A program made the position numbers and the translations under genes. A DNA stretch of 64,000 nt. Origin: Daphnia pulex. Taxonomy: Eukaryota > Arthropoda > Branchiopoda > Diplostraca > Daphniidae. The stretch is from positions 2,294,001 to 2,358,000 of the forward strand of contig NC_060019.1 of assembly GCF_021134715.1 (NCBI RefSeq), in the 5' to 3' direction. Under the pieces are notes generated by a model that had not been told where the DNA came from, did not search any database, and worked only from the letters and a program-made list of their open reading frames with translations. Positions within the stretch are counted from its first letter, which is position 1. Every line of letters begins with the position of its first letter. Shown piece by piece: positions 31,058 through 41,556 of this stretch.

Positions 31058-32531
31058 TTAATATTTAAATTTGGGTTTAGAGGGTTGGGTTTTGTTATCG
31101 TGGGCTTTTTTCCTTCTAACGGCCTCCATTGCTTTGAGAGTTTTATCTTCTATGGGGGTTGATGGAGTGCCGAGGGGGACGCCCAAGGACTCCTGAGTCT
31201 CACTCACATGACTAGCCTCCTGGCTATCAAGTGGGCGTTGTCCTGGCTGAATACTCCCACCAGAAAAAGAAATGTCTTCATCAGGATTTGAAATCGAAAC
31301 CACCTCGGTTGCATCCATCTCTTCAAACACCTCGATATCCATCTGATCTATCGTGGATGGAATAGATGGTACTCCAGGTGAGATTGGAGCGGGTGGAACA
31401 TCGTTCCCCCCCGAAAGGGCGGGAAAAGAATTAATATCCACACCGAGTCGGAGACCCGAGTTCAACCAACTGAGCTACACCAGATGCAATTTCTTCAGCT
31501 ACCTCGCCCGAACCAGAGAAAGAGGCAGTACGACTCCTCTTTTTTGATTGTTTTTGTTGGTCACGGAATTCTCTCGTATGTTTAATTTTCTTTTTCTTAA
31601 CCGATTTGGACGCAACAGACGAACCTACACAGTTAGTGTCTTCAGCGTCAGAATCGGTGTCAGAAGAAGATTCAGTTCCATCGGGTCTCGAAATTGGATC
31701 TTCTGGAGCTCCATCAAGAACGACAACAGTCGACGTCGTTGGCCTCTGGGCTAACTCAGGGAATGAATCAGCGTCAACAGTTGGAGCAATTGGCATTTTC
31801 CCGCCACCAATCGGGTCTCTCTCCTGGGGCTTCCTAGCAGTTGTCCTAACTGGCCCACGATTTGTTAGTACACTACTATAGCTACGTGTTCCAATGGGGC
31901 CTTTTGAAATGGTGCTGGGAGTGGTTAAACTACGGGGTTGCTTGGGGCAATTAGCTAAAACATGGGTGGGAGAATCACACATGCGGCATGTCTGCATTTG
32001 CCCTGCATAAGACACCATTATTGGTTCCTTGTAGCTTCCAAAGGTGATATAAGACGGGATGCTCTTGTGGATTTCCATATCCACATTGACAACTCCAGTC
32101 TTTATCCCGTTCCACCTTGGGAGCGATCTATCCTGATACGTGTCCCAAAAAATCCGAGAAATCACTCCATACTCACGCAATCTCTTGTTGAGCAGGCTAA
32201 GGTCATCATCGAATTTGAAATGTTGGATTCTAACGCGTACAAGGTTAACTGACCTATCTCTAACTCTTATTCGGACCTCCTTGCCACTAATAACAACAGA
32301 CTCTTTAGCACTAAATTTATCCAAGAATTCAATGTGGTCTTTGACGGTCTTGAACCCAATTCGGAAAACACAAAAAGCTCGTCCTGGTAGGCGACAAACT
32401 GCATCAAAGATGCAATCAGATTCGTTACTACCCTGCTCGAAACATTCGTAGAATTCATGCCTGGTCACTTCAGTATTACCAAAAGAGATTTCGGCAGTAC
32501 GTGGCCAGACGTCTGGGGATTCCGTTCCCAT
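31058..32531 (-). pseudogene. ORF1 of element D, 23-nt deletion in TL1
   Basis: A 23-nt deletion near 31444 removes the B-box side of TL1 and shifts the frame; a separate 3-nt loss removes one Leu codon in RSYSSVLLTN. The N-terminal part and CCHC knuckle (TCRMCDSPTHVLANC) are open from ATG 32531. Confidence 0.88.
31441..31484 (-). other. tRNA-like module TL1 remnant (copy D)
   Basis: The A-box side is intact; the B-box side is deleted. Confidence 0.65.
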
Positions 32532-32735
32532 TTTACCCACAATAAAGGGGCAAGGAGACGGAAAAAGAAACAATACAAAAAAAATGGAACAAAAAGCAAA
32601 ATGGCGCTTAGCAAACAACAAGAGAAACACGAAAGACAAGCAACAATACAATAAAGAGAACAAAAAAAAGAACAAATAGTTTTTTGACTCACAGCAAGAT
32701 GTCACACTTGGGAGATCAGTTAGACACGTCTAGTC

Positions 32736-32771
32736 AAAGCCGAACGCGCTAGCCAATTGCGCCACAGAGGC
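32736..32771 (-). pseudogene. tRNA-Asn 5' half, split by element D
   Basis: As in other copies, except that the last bases read GGCTTT instead of GGCTGT. Confidence 0.9.
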
Positions 32772-32876
32772 ATGCTGGTTGATTAACGACACACTCGTCA
32801 AGATCAACAGGCAAACCAAACATTACCTTTTTTTAGTGTGGCCAACGCTAATAAAATGTTGCAGAAACATTGTGGG

Positions 32877-32949
32877 GCTTCCATAGTGTAGAGGTTATCA
32901 CGTCGGCTTCACACGCTGAAGGTCCTCAGTTCGATCCTGAGTGGAAGCA
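32877..32949 (+). tRNA. tRNA-Val-CAC: tRNA-Val(CAC)
   Basis: Matches the copy at 742-814. Confidence 0.95.
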
Positions 32950-33179
32950 TCAGTATAACGTTAGGAAAAAATAATCGTAGGAGAAAAGGAAATGAAATGG
33001 AATTAATAACTTGTAATGTATCTTATCTTGATGACAACTAGACTAGAACAAGTAGACATCTGGAAACTACACACAGACAACCAACCAATCATAGTAAAAG
33101 TTATCTCACGGTTCCTGGAAAGGAAAAAATGTCGTCAATAAGACTTGGTTTATTACATTGGAATAGAGCGCAATAGTAA

Positions 33180-33252
33180 GCCTGGCTAGCTCAGTCGGTA
33201 GAGCATGAGACCTTTAATCTCAGGGTCGGGGGTTCGAGCCCCCCGTTGGGCG
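33180..33252 (+). tRNA. tRNA-Lys variant with loop CCTTTAA (CTT to TTT, T33 lost)
   Basis: The anticodon loop is CCTTTAA instead of CTCTTAA. The anticodon therefore reads TTT (still lysine), but the nearly invariant T33 has become C. All stems are intact. It may be a damaged copy or an altered decoder. Confidence 0.7.
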
Positions 33253-33349
33253 TCATATATTTGCAAATAAATGCAGATGAAAGTTAGAAGCTGGGAGACG
33301 ATCGTTAGAATTTTGTAATCATTCCAGAATAATTCTATAGCGGATTGTA

Positions 33350-33422
33350 GTTTCCATAGTGTAGTGGTTATCACGTCGGCCTAACACGCTGAAGGTCCTC
33401 AGTTCGATCCTGGGTGGAAACA
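33350..33422 (+). tRNA. tRNA-Val-AAC: tRNA-Val(AAC)
   Basis: Matches the copy at 1241-1313. Confidence 0.96.
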
Positions 33423-33937
33423 GGACAATGTATTTTTAGAAAGACTATCAAAAAAGCACATTTTGGTTTTTTGAAAAAGCCAAGCATTCATGTTTCTTGT
33501 GAAAATGAAATCTACATTATGACAATGTGAAGATATTCGCAATGCTGTATCCGGAGGAAGTCAACAGAAAGCGGGAAATCAATGATGACTGTGGTTGTTG
33601 AAAAAGGTGCTATAACCCCGAAGAGACTTCTTCTGTAGCCAAACGTCAATGACTGTGGTTTTAGGGAAATGAGAAATGACTTGCTCTGGATGGGGAAGAA
33701 TTCCATAAACACCGGAGGGGAATCTATATAGATTACACCTGAACCTGGAACAGTAGCTCCAAACAGTGGAAGAACATCATGTGCGTGCACCCTACGCTGC
33801 AAATGTTAAGTAGATTTAACAGTCATCAGTTAAAGAAGCCATATCGCGAGTGTGCGCTCTTCATTGGACGCTTTAGTTGGTTAAAGGAGTCATGAGGCGA
33901 AGAAATTGAATTAAAACAACAGTAGTCATTCACCATG

Positions 33938-34011
33938 CGCCCCTGGGTGGGATCGAACCACCAGCCTTCCGGTTAACAGCCGAACGCGCTAGCCAATTGC
34001 GCCACAGAGGC
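33938..34011 (-). tRNA. tRNA-Asn-GTT: tRNA-Asn(GTT), intact
   Basis: Matches the copy at 563-636. Confidence 0.96.
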
Positions 34012-34116
34012 ATGCTGGTTGATTAACGACACACTCGTCAAGATCAACAGGCAAACCAAACATTACCTTTTTTTAGTGTGGCCAACGCTAATAAAATGTT
34101 GCAGAAACATTGTGGG

Positions 34117-34189
34117 GCTTCCATAGTGTAGAGGTTATCACGTCGGCTTCACACGCTGAAGGTCCTCAGTTCGATCCTGAGGGGAAGCA
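34117..34189 (+). tRNA. tRNA-Val-CAC: tRNA-Val(CAC), one acceptor mismatch
   Basis: T-to-G at the inner end of the acceptor 3' strand (GGGAAGC) breaks one pair. The same change is in the copy at 36598. Confidence 0.75.
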
Positions 34190-34419
34190 TCAGTATAACG
34201 TTAGGAAAAAATAATCGTAGGAGAAAAGGAAATGAAATGGAATTAATAACTTGTAATGTATCTTATCTTGATGACAACTAGACTAGAACAAGTAGACATC
34301 TGGAAACTACACACTGACAACCAACCAATCATAGTAAAAGTTATCTCACGGTTCCTGGAAAGGAAAAAATGTCGTCAATAAGACTTGGTTCATTACATTG
34401 GAATAGAGCGTAATAGTAA

Positions 34420-34492
34420 GCCTGGCTAGCTCAGTCGGTAGAGCATGAGACTCTTAATCTCAGGGTCGGGGGTTCGAGCCCCCCGTTGGGCG
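34420..34492 (+). tRNA. tRNA-Lys-CTT: tRNA-Lys(CTT)
   Basis: Matches the copy at 1045-1117. Confidence 0.96.
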
Positions 34493-34589
34493 TCATATAT
34501 TTGCAAATAAATGCAGATGAAAGTTAGAAGCTGGGAGACGATCGTTAGAATTTTGTAATCATTCCAGAATAATTCTATAGCGGATTGTA

Positions 34590-34662
34590 GTTTCCATAGT
34601 GTAGTGGTTATCACGTCGGCCTAACACGCTGAAGGTCCTCAGTTCGATCCTGGGTGGAAACA
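34590..34662 (+). tRNA. tRNA-Val-AAC: tRNA-Val(AAC)
   Basis: Matches the copy at 1241-1313. Confidence 0.96.
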
Positions 34663-35177
34663 GGACAATGTATTTTTAGAAAGACTATCAAAAAAGCACA
34701 TTTTGGTTTTTTGAAAAAGCCAAGCATTCATGTTTCTTGTGAAAATGAAATCTACATTATGACAATGTGAAGATATTCGCAATGCTGTATCCGGAGGAAG
34801 TCAACAGAAAGCGGGAAATCAATGATGACTGTGGTTGTTGAAAAAGGTGCTATAACCCCGAAGAGACTTCTTCTGTAGCCAAACGTCAATGACTGTTGTT
34901 TTAGGGAAATGAGAAATGACTTGCTCTGGATGGGGAAGAATTCCATAAACACCGGAGGGGAATCTATATAGATTGCACCTGAACCTGGAACAGTAGCTCC
35001 GAACAGTGGAAGAACATCATGTGCGTGCACCCTACGCTGCAAATGTTCAGTAGATTTAACAGTCATCAGTTAAAGAAGCCATATCGCGAGTGTGCGCTCT
35101 TCATTGGACGCTTTAGTTGGTTAAAGGAGTCATGAGGCGAAGAAATTGAATTAAAACAACAGTAGTCATTCACCATG

Positions 35178-35251
35178 CGCCCCTGGGTGGGATCGAACCA
35201 CCAGCCTTTCAGTTAACAGCCGAACGCGCTAGCCAATTGCGCCACAGAGGC
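35178..35251 (-). tRNA. tRNA-Asn-GTT: tRNA-Asn(GTT), anticodon-stem variant
   Basis: The 3' anticodon-stem strand is CTGAA instead of CCGGA. It still pairs with TTCGG using one G-T pair. The resulting + strand sequence TTCAGTTAAC resembles the right junction of truncated element E. Confidence 0.88.
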
Positions 35252-35356
35252 ATGCTGGTTGATTAACGACACACTCGTCAAGATCAACAGGCAAACCAAA
35301 CATTACCTTTTTTTAGTGTGGCCAACGCTAATAAAATGTTGCAGAAACATTGTGGG

Positions 35357-35429
35357 GCTTCCATAGTGTAGAGGTTATCACGTCGGCTTCACACGCTGAA
35401 GGTCCTCAGTTCGATCCTGAGTGGAAGCA
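35357..35429 (+). tRNA. tRNA-Val-CAC: tRNA-Val(CAC)
   Basis: Matches the copy at 742-814. Confidence 0.95.
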
Positions 35430-35659
35430 TCAGTATAACGTTAGGAAAAAATAATCGTAGGAGAAAAGGAAATGAAATGGAATTAATAACTTGTAATGTA
35501 TCTTATCTTGATGACAACTAGACTAGAACAAGTAGACATCTGGAAACTACACACAGACAACCAACCAATCATAGTAAAAGTTATCTCACGGTTCCTGGAA
35601 AGGAAAAAATGTCGTCAATAAGACTTGGTTTATTACATTGGAATAGAGCGCAATAGTAA

Positions 35660-35732
35660 GCCTGGCTAGCTCAGTCGGTAGAGCATGAGACTCTTAATCT
35701 CAGGGTCGGGGGTTCGAGCCCCCCGTTGGGCG
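35660..35732 (+). tRNA. tRNA-Lys-CTT: tRNA-Lys(CTT)
   Basis: Matches the copy at 1045-1117. Confidence 0.96.
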
Positions 35733-35830
35733 TCTTATATTTGCAAATAAATGCAGATGAAAGTTAGAAGTTGGGAGACGATCGCTAGAATTTTGTAATC
35801 ATTCCAGAATAATTCTATAGCGGAATTGTA

Positions 35831-35903
35831 GTTTCCATAGTGTAGTGGTTATCACGTCGGCCTAACACGCTGAAGGTCCTCGGTTCGATCCTGGGTGGAA
35901 ACA
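35831..35903 (+). tRNA. tRNA-Val-AAC: tRNA-Val(AAC), B-box variant
   Basis: Same GGTTCGATCCT B box as the copy at 18570. Confidence 0.95.
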
Positions 35904-36418
35904 GGCCAATGTATTTTTAGAAAGACTATCAAAAAAGCACATTTTGGTTTTTTGAAAAAGCCAAGCATTCATGTTTCTTGTGAAAATGAAATCTACATTA
36001 TGACAATGTGAAGATATTCGCAATGCTGTATCCGGAGGAAGTCAACAGAAAGCGGGAAATCAATGATGACTGTGGTTGTTGAAAAAGGTGCTATAACCCC
36101 GAAGAGACTTCTTCTGTAGCCAAACGTCAATGACTGTGGTTTTAGGGAAATGAGAAATGACTTGCTCTGGATGGGGAAGAATTCCATAAACACCGGAGGG
36201 GAATCTATATAGATTACACCTGAACCTGGAACAGTAGCTCCAAACAGTGGAAGAACATCATGTGCGTGCACCCTACGCTGCAAATGTTAAGTAGATTTAA
36301 CAGTCATCAGTTAAAGAAGCCATATCGCGAGTGTGCGCTCTTCATTGGACGCTTTAGTTGGTTAAAGGAGTCATGAGGCGAAGAAATTGAATTAAAACAA
36401 CAGTAGTCATTCACCATG

Positions 36419-36492
36419 CGCCCCTGGGTGGGATCGAACCACCAGCCTTCCGGTTAACAGCCGAACGCGCTAGCCAATTGCGCCACAGAGGC
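36419..36492 (-). tRNA. tRNA-Asn-GTT: tRNA-Asn(GTT), intact
   Basis: Matches the copy at 563-636. Confidence 0.96.
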
Positions 36493-36597
36493 ATGCTGGT
36501 TGATTAACGACACACTCGTCAAGATCAACAGGCAAACCAAACATTACCTTTTTTTAGTGTGGCCAACGCTAATAAAATGTTGCAGAATCATTGTGGG

Positions 36598-36670
36598 GCT
36601 TCCATAGTGTAGAGGTTATCACGTCGGCTTCACACGCTGAAGGTCCTCAGTTCGATCCTGAGGGGAAGCA
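36598..36670 (+). tRNA. tRNA-Val-CAC: tRNA-Val(CAC), one acceptor mismatch
   Basis: Same acceptor change as the copy at 34117. Confidence 0.75.
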
Positions 36671-36900
36671 TCAGTATAACGTTAGGAAAAAATAATCGTA
36701 GGAGAAAAGGAAATGAAATGGAATTAATAACTTGTAATGTATCTTATCTTGATGACAACTAGACTAGAACAAGTAGACATCTGGAAACTACACACTGACA
36801 ACCAACCAATCATAGTAAAAGTTATCTCACGGTTCCTGGAAAGGAAAAAATGTCGTCAATAAGACTTGGTTCATTACATTGGAATAGAGCGCAAAAGTAA

Positions 36901-36973
36901 GCCTGGCTAGCTCAGTCGGTAGAGCATGAGACTCTTAATCTCAGGGTCGGGGGTTCGAGCCCCCCGTTGGGCG
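36901..36973 (+). tRNA. tRNA-Lys-CTT: tRNA-Lys(CTT)
   Basis: Matches the copy at 1045-1117; the AAAAG flank matches the copy at 19640. Confidence 0.96.
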
Positions 36974-37070
36974 TCATATATTTGCAAATAAATGCAGATG
37001 AAAGTTAGAAGCTGGGAGACGATCGTTAGAATTTTGTAATCATTCCAGAATAATTCTATAGCGGATTGTA

Positions 37071-37143
37071 GTTTCCATAGTGTAGTGGTTATCACGTCGG
37101 CCTAACACGCTGAAGGTCCTCAGTTCGATCCTGGGTGGAAACA
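37071..37143 (+). tRNA. tRNA-Val-AAC: tRNA-Val(AAC)
   Basis: Matches the copy at 1241-1313. Confidence 0.96.
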
Positions 37144-37658
37144 GGACAATGTATTTTTAGAAAGACTATCAAAAAAGCACATTTTGGTTTTTTGAAAAAG
37201 CCAAGCATTCATGTTTCTTGTGAAAATGAAATCTACATTATGACAATGTGAAGATATTCGCAATGCTGTATCCGGAGGAAGTCAACAGAAAGCGGGAAAT
37301 CAATGATGACTGTGGTTGTTGAAAAAGGTGCTATAACCCCGAAGAGACTTCTTCTGTAGCCAAACGTCAATGACTGTTGTTTTAGGGAAATGAGAAATGA
37401 CTTGCTCTGGATGGGGAAGAATTCCATAAACACCGGAGGGGAATCTATATAGATTACACCTGAACCTGGAACAGTAGCTCCGAACAGTGGAAGAACATCA
37501 TGTGCGTGCACCCTACGCTGCAAATGTTCAGTAGATTTAACAGTCATCAGTTAAAGAAGCCATATCGCGAGTGTGCGCTCTACATTGGACGCTTTAGTTG
37601 GTTAAAGGAGTCATGAGGCGAAGAAATTGAATTAAAACAACAGTAGTCATTCACCATG

Positions 37659-37693
37659 CGCCCCTGGGTGGGATCGAATCACCAGCCTTCCGG
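37659..37693 (-). pseudogene. tRNA-Asn 3' half, split by element E
   Basis: Ends CCGG on + before T15. It has one change in the B-box region (GATTCGATCCC). The 5' part is at 38783-38822. Confidence 0.9.
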
Positions 37694-38780
37694 TTTTTTT
37701 TTTTTTTTATATTTAAACGATTTATTGTCACAATTAAAATTAAAATTTCTTTACAGATACTTGGGGCATTTACGAGATTTGTGACATAAGTGACTTGCTG
37801 TGGCCAAGGAGAAACATTACAAACAGAAAAAGAAAACATTTCGAGACGGAAATGAAAGAGGACAAATGATTTTAGTAAAAAATGTGGAATTTAACAATAC
37901 GACATCTGGGGGGGGGATCCAAGAAATAATAGTTGTAATGAGAGAACAATGTTGTATAAAGGTAAGAAGAAATCTGTTGAGAATTTTGAGAGGGAATATT
38001 TATGGATTAGAAGGTGACATCTGGGGAGAATTTTTTGAATGAAGGAGGCTTGACCAGAGAGACTGTATTTCATTGATGGCTGGGGTGAGGTTTTGGCTGC
38101 GGGCGGTCCAGACGGTGATGATGTAGGATTGGATGAGGGCCAGTATTTTCTCTTTATTGGGGCCATTTCCAATGTCTCCATTTATTGTTGATTTGAGTGG
38201 TTTTTGACATCCAAGTTTCGTTAGTTGAATTCGAAGCCATAAACTGATGTGGACTTTCTCAGAACAGAGTAACATAAGATGGTCGTCAGTTTCTTGGTCG
38301 CCATTGCATAGAGGACATTGGTCATTTCTAGAAAGTCTGAGGCTTGTGAGGCGCATTTTGGTAGGGAGCTGATTATGGTTGAAATCCCAGACCAGTTCAG
38401 CGTTTCTTCCTTTCATTTTGGCCACCCAACGCCAGATGGAAGCCCAGTCGAGGTCTGGTTTCGCAACTTCGGTTCTCCCTGGTTGCCCAAGGTTAGCGAT
38501 CAGGTGATTGTAGGTGGCGCGGTGATTGGATACGGTTGACGATGTGAAGATGCCAGCTTTAAGTAGATCGGTGATGGTTGAAAGTGCGGTGGTGAAGTAT
38601 GGATGTGATGAATGGGTTGCATTAAATCTGGGCTGGGTGATTTGTTGAAGGAGATTCTTGAGGTGTGGACCCAACCAATAAACGGCTGCAGCTCTCTCAA
38701 TAGCCTCGGGATGGATTAAAGATTTAAAGATTTGACGGGTGAAAAGGGATTGGAAGAATTGAAAAAGTAAGGTGACTCCA
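37694..38780 (-). mobile_element. Non-LTR retrotransposon copy E, 5' truncated
   Basis: 1,087 bp: A15 tail, 3' UTR with a C-run of nine, and the last 260 codons or so of ORF2. The 5' end breaks inside ORF2 and joins tRNA-Asn sequence that still includes the whole GTTAAC site, unlike full-length copies. Either reverse transcription stopped early or the 5' part was deleted later. Confidence 0.93.
38000..38780 (-). pseudogene. ORF2 C-terminal fragment of element E
   Basis: Contains the region after the RT, including the C-terminal finger (CPLCNG...H...C), open to the normal stop at 38000. By chance it is in frame with the upstream tRNA-Asn remnant. Confidence 0.9.
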
Positions 38781-38782
38781 CA

Positions 38783-38822
38783 GTTAACAGCCGAACGCGC
38801 TAGCCAATTGCGCCACAGAGGC
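38783..38822 (-). pseudogene. tRNA-Asn 5' part beside element E
   Basis: 40 nt including the complete anticodon and GTTAAC. It is preceded on + by CA, giving CAGTTAAC as in the tRNA-Asn variant at 35178. Confidence 0.9.
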
Positions 38823-38927
38823 ATGCTGGTTGATTAACGACACACTCGTCAAGATCAACAGGCAAACCAAACATTACCTTTTTTTAGTGTGGCCAACGCT
38901 AATAAAATGTTGCAGAAACATTGTGGG

Positions 38928-39000
38928 GCTTCCATAGTGTAGAGGTTATCACGTCGGCTTCACACGCTGAAGGTCCTCAGTTCGATCCTGAGTGGAAGCA
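38928..39000 (+). tRNA. tRNA-Val-CAC: tRNA-Val(CAC)
   Basis: Matches the copy at 742-814. Confidence 0.95.
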
Positions 39001-39230
39001 TCAGTATAACGTTAGGAAAAAATAATCGTAGGAGAAAAGGAAATGAAATGGAATTAATAACTTGTAATGTATCTTATCTTGATGACAACTAGACTAGAAC
39101 AAGTAGACATCTGGAAACTACACACAGACAACCAACCAATCATAGTAAAAGTTATCTCACGGTTCCTGGAAAGGAAAAAATGTCGTAAATAAGACTTGGT
39201 TTATTACATTGGAATAGAGCGCAATAGTAA

Positions 39231-39303
39231 GCCTGGCTAGCTCAGTCGGTAGAGCATGAGACTCTTAATCTCAGGGTCGGGGGTTCGAGCCCCCCGTTGG
39301 GCG
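39231..39303 (+). tRNA. tRNA-Lys-CTT: tRNA-Lys(CTT)
   Basis: Matches the copy at 1045-1117. Confidence 0.96.
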
Positions 39304-39405
39304 TCATGTCATATATTTGCAAATAAATGCAGATGAAAGTTAGAAGTTGGGAGACGATCGTTAGAATTTTGTTATCGTTCCAGAATAATTCTATAGCGGA
39401 TTGTA

Positions 39406-39478
39406 GTTTCCATAGTGTAGTGGTTATCACGTCGGCCTAACACGCTGAAGGTCCTCAGTTCGATCCTGGGTGGAAACA
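39406..39478 (+). tRNA. tRNA-Val-AAC: tRNA-Val(AAC)
   Basis: Matches the copy at 1241-1313. Confidence 0.96.
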
Positions 39479-39993
39479 GGACAATGTATTTTTAGAAAGA
39501 CTATCAAAAAAGCACATTTTGGTTTTTTGAAAAAGCCAAGCATTCATGTTTCTTGTGAAAATGAAATCTACATTATGACAATGTGAAGATATTCGCAATG
39601 CTGTATCCGGAGGAAGTCAACAGAAAGCGGGAAATCAATGATGACTGTGGTTGTTGAAAAAGGTGCTATAACCCCGAAGAGACTTCTTCTGTAGCCAAAC
39701 GTCAATGACTGTTGTTTTAGGGAAATGAGAAATGACTTGCTCTGGATGGGGAAGAATTCCATAAACACCGGAGGGGAATCTATATAGATTACACCAGAAC
39801 CTGGAACAGTAGCTCCGAACAGTGGAAGAACATCATGTGCGTGCACCCTACGCTGCAAATGTTCAGTAGATTTAACAGTCATCAGTTAAAGAAGCCATAT
39901 CGCGAGTGTGCGCTCTTCATTGGACGCTTTAGTTGGTTAAAGGAGTCATGAGGCGAAGAAATTGAATTAAAACAACAGTAGTCATTCACCATG

Positions 39994-40028
39994 CGCCCCT
40001 GGGTGGGATCGAACCACCAGCCTTCCGG
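39994..40028 (-). pseudogene. tRNA-Asn 3' half, split by element F
   Basis: Ends CCGG on + before T13. The 5' half is at 45599-45634. Confidence 0.92.
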
Positions 40029-41492
40029 TTTTTTTTTTTTTATTTAAACGATTTATTGTCACAATTAAAATTAAAATTTCTTTACAGATACTTGGGGCAT
40101 TTACGAGATTTGTGACATAAGTGACTTGCTGTGGCCAAGGAGAAGCATTACAAAGAGAAAAAGAAAACATTTCGAGACGGAAATGAAAGAGGACAAATGA
40201 TTTTAGTAAAACAAAATGTGGAATTTAACAATACGACATCTGGGGGGGGGGATCCAAGAAATAACTGTAATGAGAGAACAATGTTGTATAAAGATAAGAA
40301 GAAATCTGTTGAGAATTTTGAGAGGGAATATTTATGGATTGGAAGGTGACATCTGGGGAGAATTTTTTGAATGAAGGAGGCTTGACCAGAGAGACTGTAT
40401 TTCATTGATGGCTGGGGTGAGGTTTTGGCTGCGGGCGGTCCAGACGGTGATGATGTAGGATTGTATGAGTGCCAGTATTTTCTCTTTATTGGGGCCATTT
40501 CCAATGTCTCCATTTATTGTTGATTTGAGTGGTTTTTGACATCCAAGTTTCGTTAGTTGAATTCGAAGCCATAAACTGATGTGGACTTTCTCGGAACAGA
40601 GTAACATAAGATGGTCATCAGTTTCTTGGCCGCCATTGCATAGAGGACATTGGTCATTTCTAGAAAGTCTGAGACTTGTGAGGCGCATTTTGGTAGGGAG
40701 CTGATTATGGTTGAAATCCCAGATAAGTTCAGCGTTTCTTCCTTTCATTTTGGCCACCCAACGCCAGATGGAAGCCCAGTCGAGGTCTGGTTTCGCAACT
40801 TCGGTTCTCCCTGGTTGCCCAAGGTTAGCGATCAGGTGATTGTAGGTGGCGCGGTGATTGGATACGGTTGACGATGTGAAGATGCCAGCTTTAAGTAGAT
40901 CGGTGATGGTTGAAAGTGCGGTGGTGAAGTATGGATGTGATGAATGGGTTGCATTAAATCTGGGCTGGATGATTTGTTGAAGGAGATTCTTGAGGTGTGG
41001 ACCCAACCAATAAACGGCTGCAGCTCTCTCAATAGCCTCGGGATGGATTAAAGATTTAAAGATTTGACGGGTGAAAAGGGATTGGAAGAATTGAAAAAGT
41101 AAGGTGACTCCAAGTCCACCTTGGAGTCGGGGGCGGATCAAAACATTTAGGGGTGGGTGCTCTCTTCGTTGTGCCCAAAGAAATTTGTTGCATTTTTGTT
41201 GGAAGAGAAGGGCTTGGGTTTTGTTGCAAGGGAGTACATGAGCTATATGAACAAGTTGTGATAAGACATGTTGTTTGATGAATAGGACGCGACCATAAAA
41301 AGTGAAATGACGGTGTGTGTTTGTGATAAGAATATTTTGTATGATGTTGAACTGTCTTTGCCAATTGTCTCTTACTGTTGTTTTTATTTCAGAAGAAAAA
41401 GTAATTCCAAGTATTTTCAAATTGTCTACTTGAGTTATCCAATCATGTGGCCAAGTACGTTTAGGATGAGTTTGATTGAAATTGCTTCTACG

Positions 41493-41556
41493 TGGGATCG
41501 AACTCCTAACCTCAGGAATCCCAGCCGACGCCGCTACCGTCTGCGCTACTACGGCC
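41493..41556 (-). other. tRNA-like module TL3 (copy F)
   Basis: Boxes as in copy A. Confidence 0.72.

Larger units (their letters stand above)
27222..32735 (-). mobile_element. Non-LTR retrotransposon copy D, full length, divergent 5' region
   Basis: 5,514 bp with an A10 tail. The 5' UTR and first part of ORF1 differ clearly from the other copies (for example EQGSNESDCIFDAVC instead of EHDSNESDSIFDAVS), while the 3' half is close to them. It shares with copy I a one-base loss in ATAAAAGTG, a seven-base C-run and several substitutions, so the two 3' regions are sisters. Confidence 0.94.
26599..33349. repeat. Array unit 9, carrying element D
   Basis: Spacer 26672-27186 holds the ORF 26761-27075. 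The unit ends with the altered tRNA-Lys copy at 33180. Confidence 0.9.
33350..34589. repeat. Array unit 10 (empty)
   Basis: 1,240 bp. In spacer 33423-33937 the minus-strand ORF is interrupted by TAA at its seventh codon, a change shared with unit 12. Confidence 0.9.
34590..35830. repeat. Array unit 11 (empty)
   Basis: 1,241 bp; the spacer after tRNA-Lys is of the GTCTTATATTT type, as in unit 6. Spacer 34663-35177 holds the ORF 34752-35066. Confidence 0.9.
35831..37070. repeat. Array unit 12 (empty)
   Basis: 1,240 bp; corresponds to unit 7. The minus-strand ORF in spacer 35904-36418 has TAA at codon 7. Confidence 0.9.
37071..39405. repeat. Array unit 13, carrying truncated element E
   Basis: 2,335 bp; corresponds to unit 8, which carries full-length element C. 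Spacer 37144-37658 holds the ORF 37233-37547. Confidence 0.9.

Noticed and set aside
38781-38824. Fusion protein of tRNA-Asn and ORF2 in element E
   Set aside because: The frame crosses a tRNA gene remnant by chance. No promoter or ATG context supports it.
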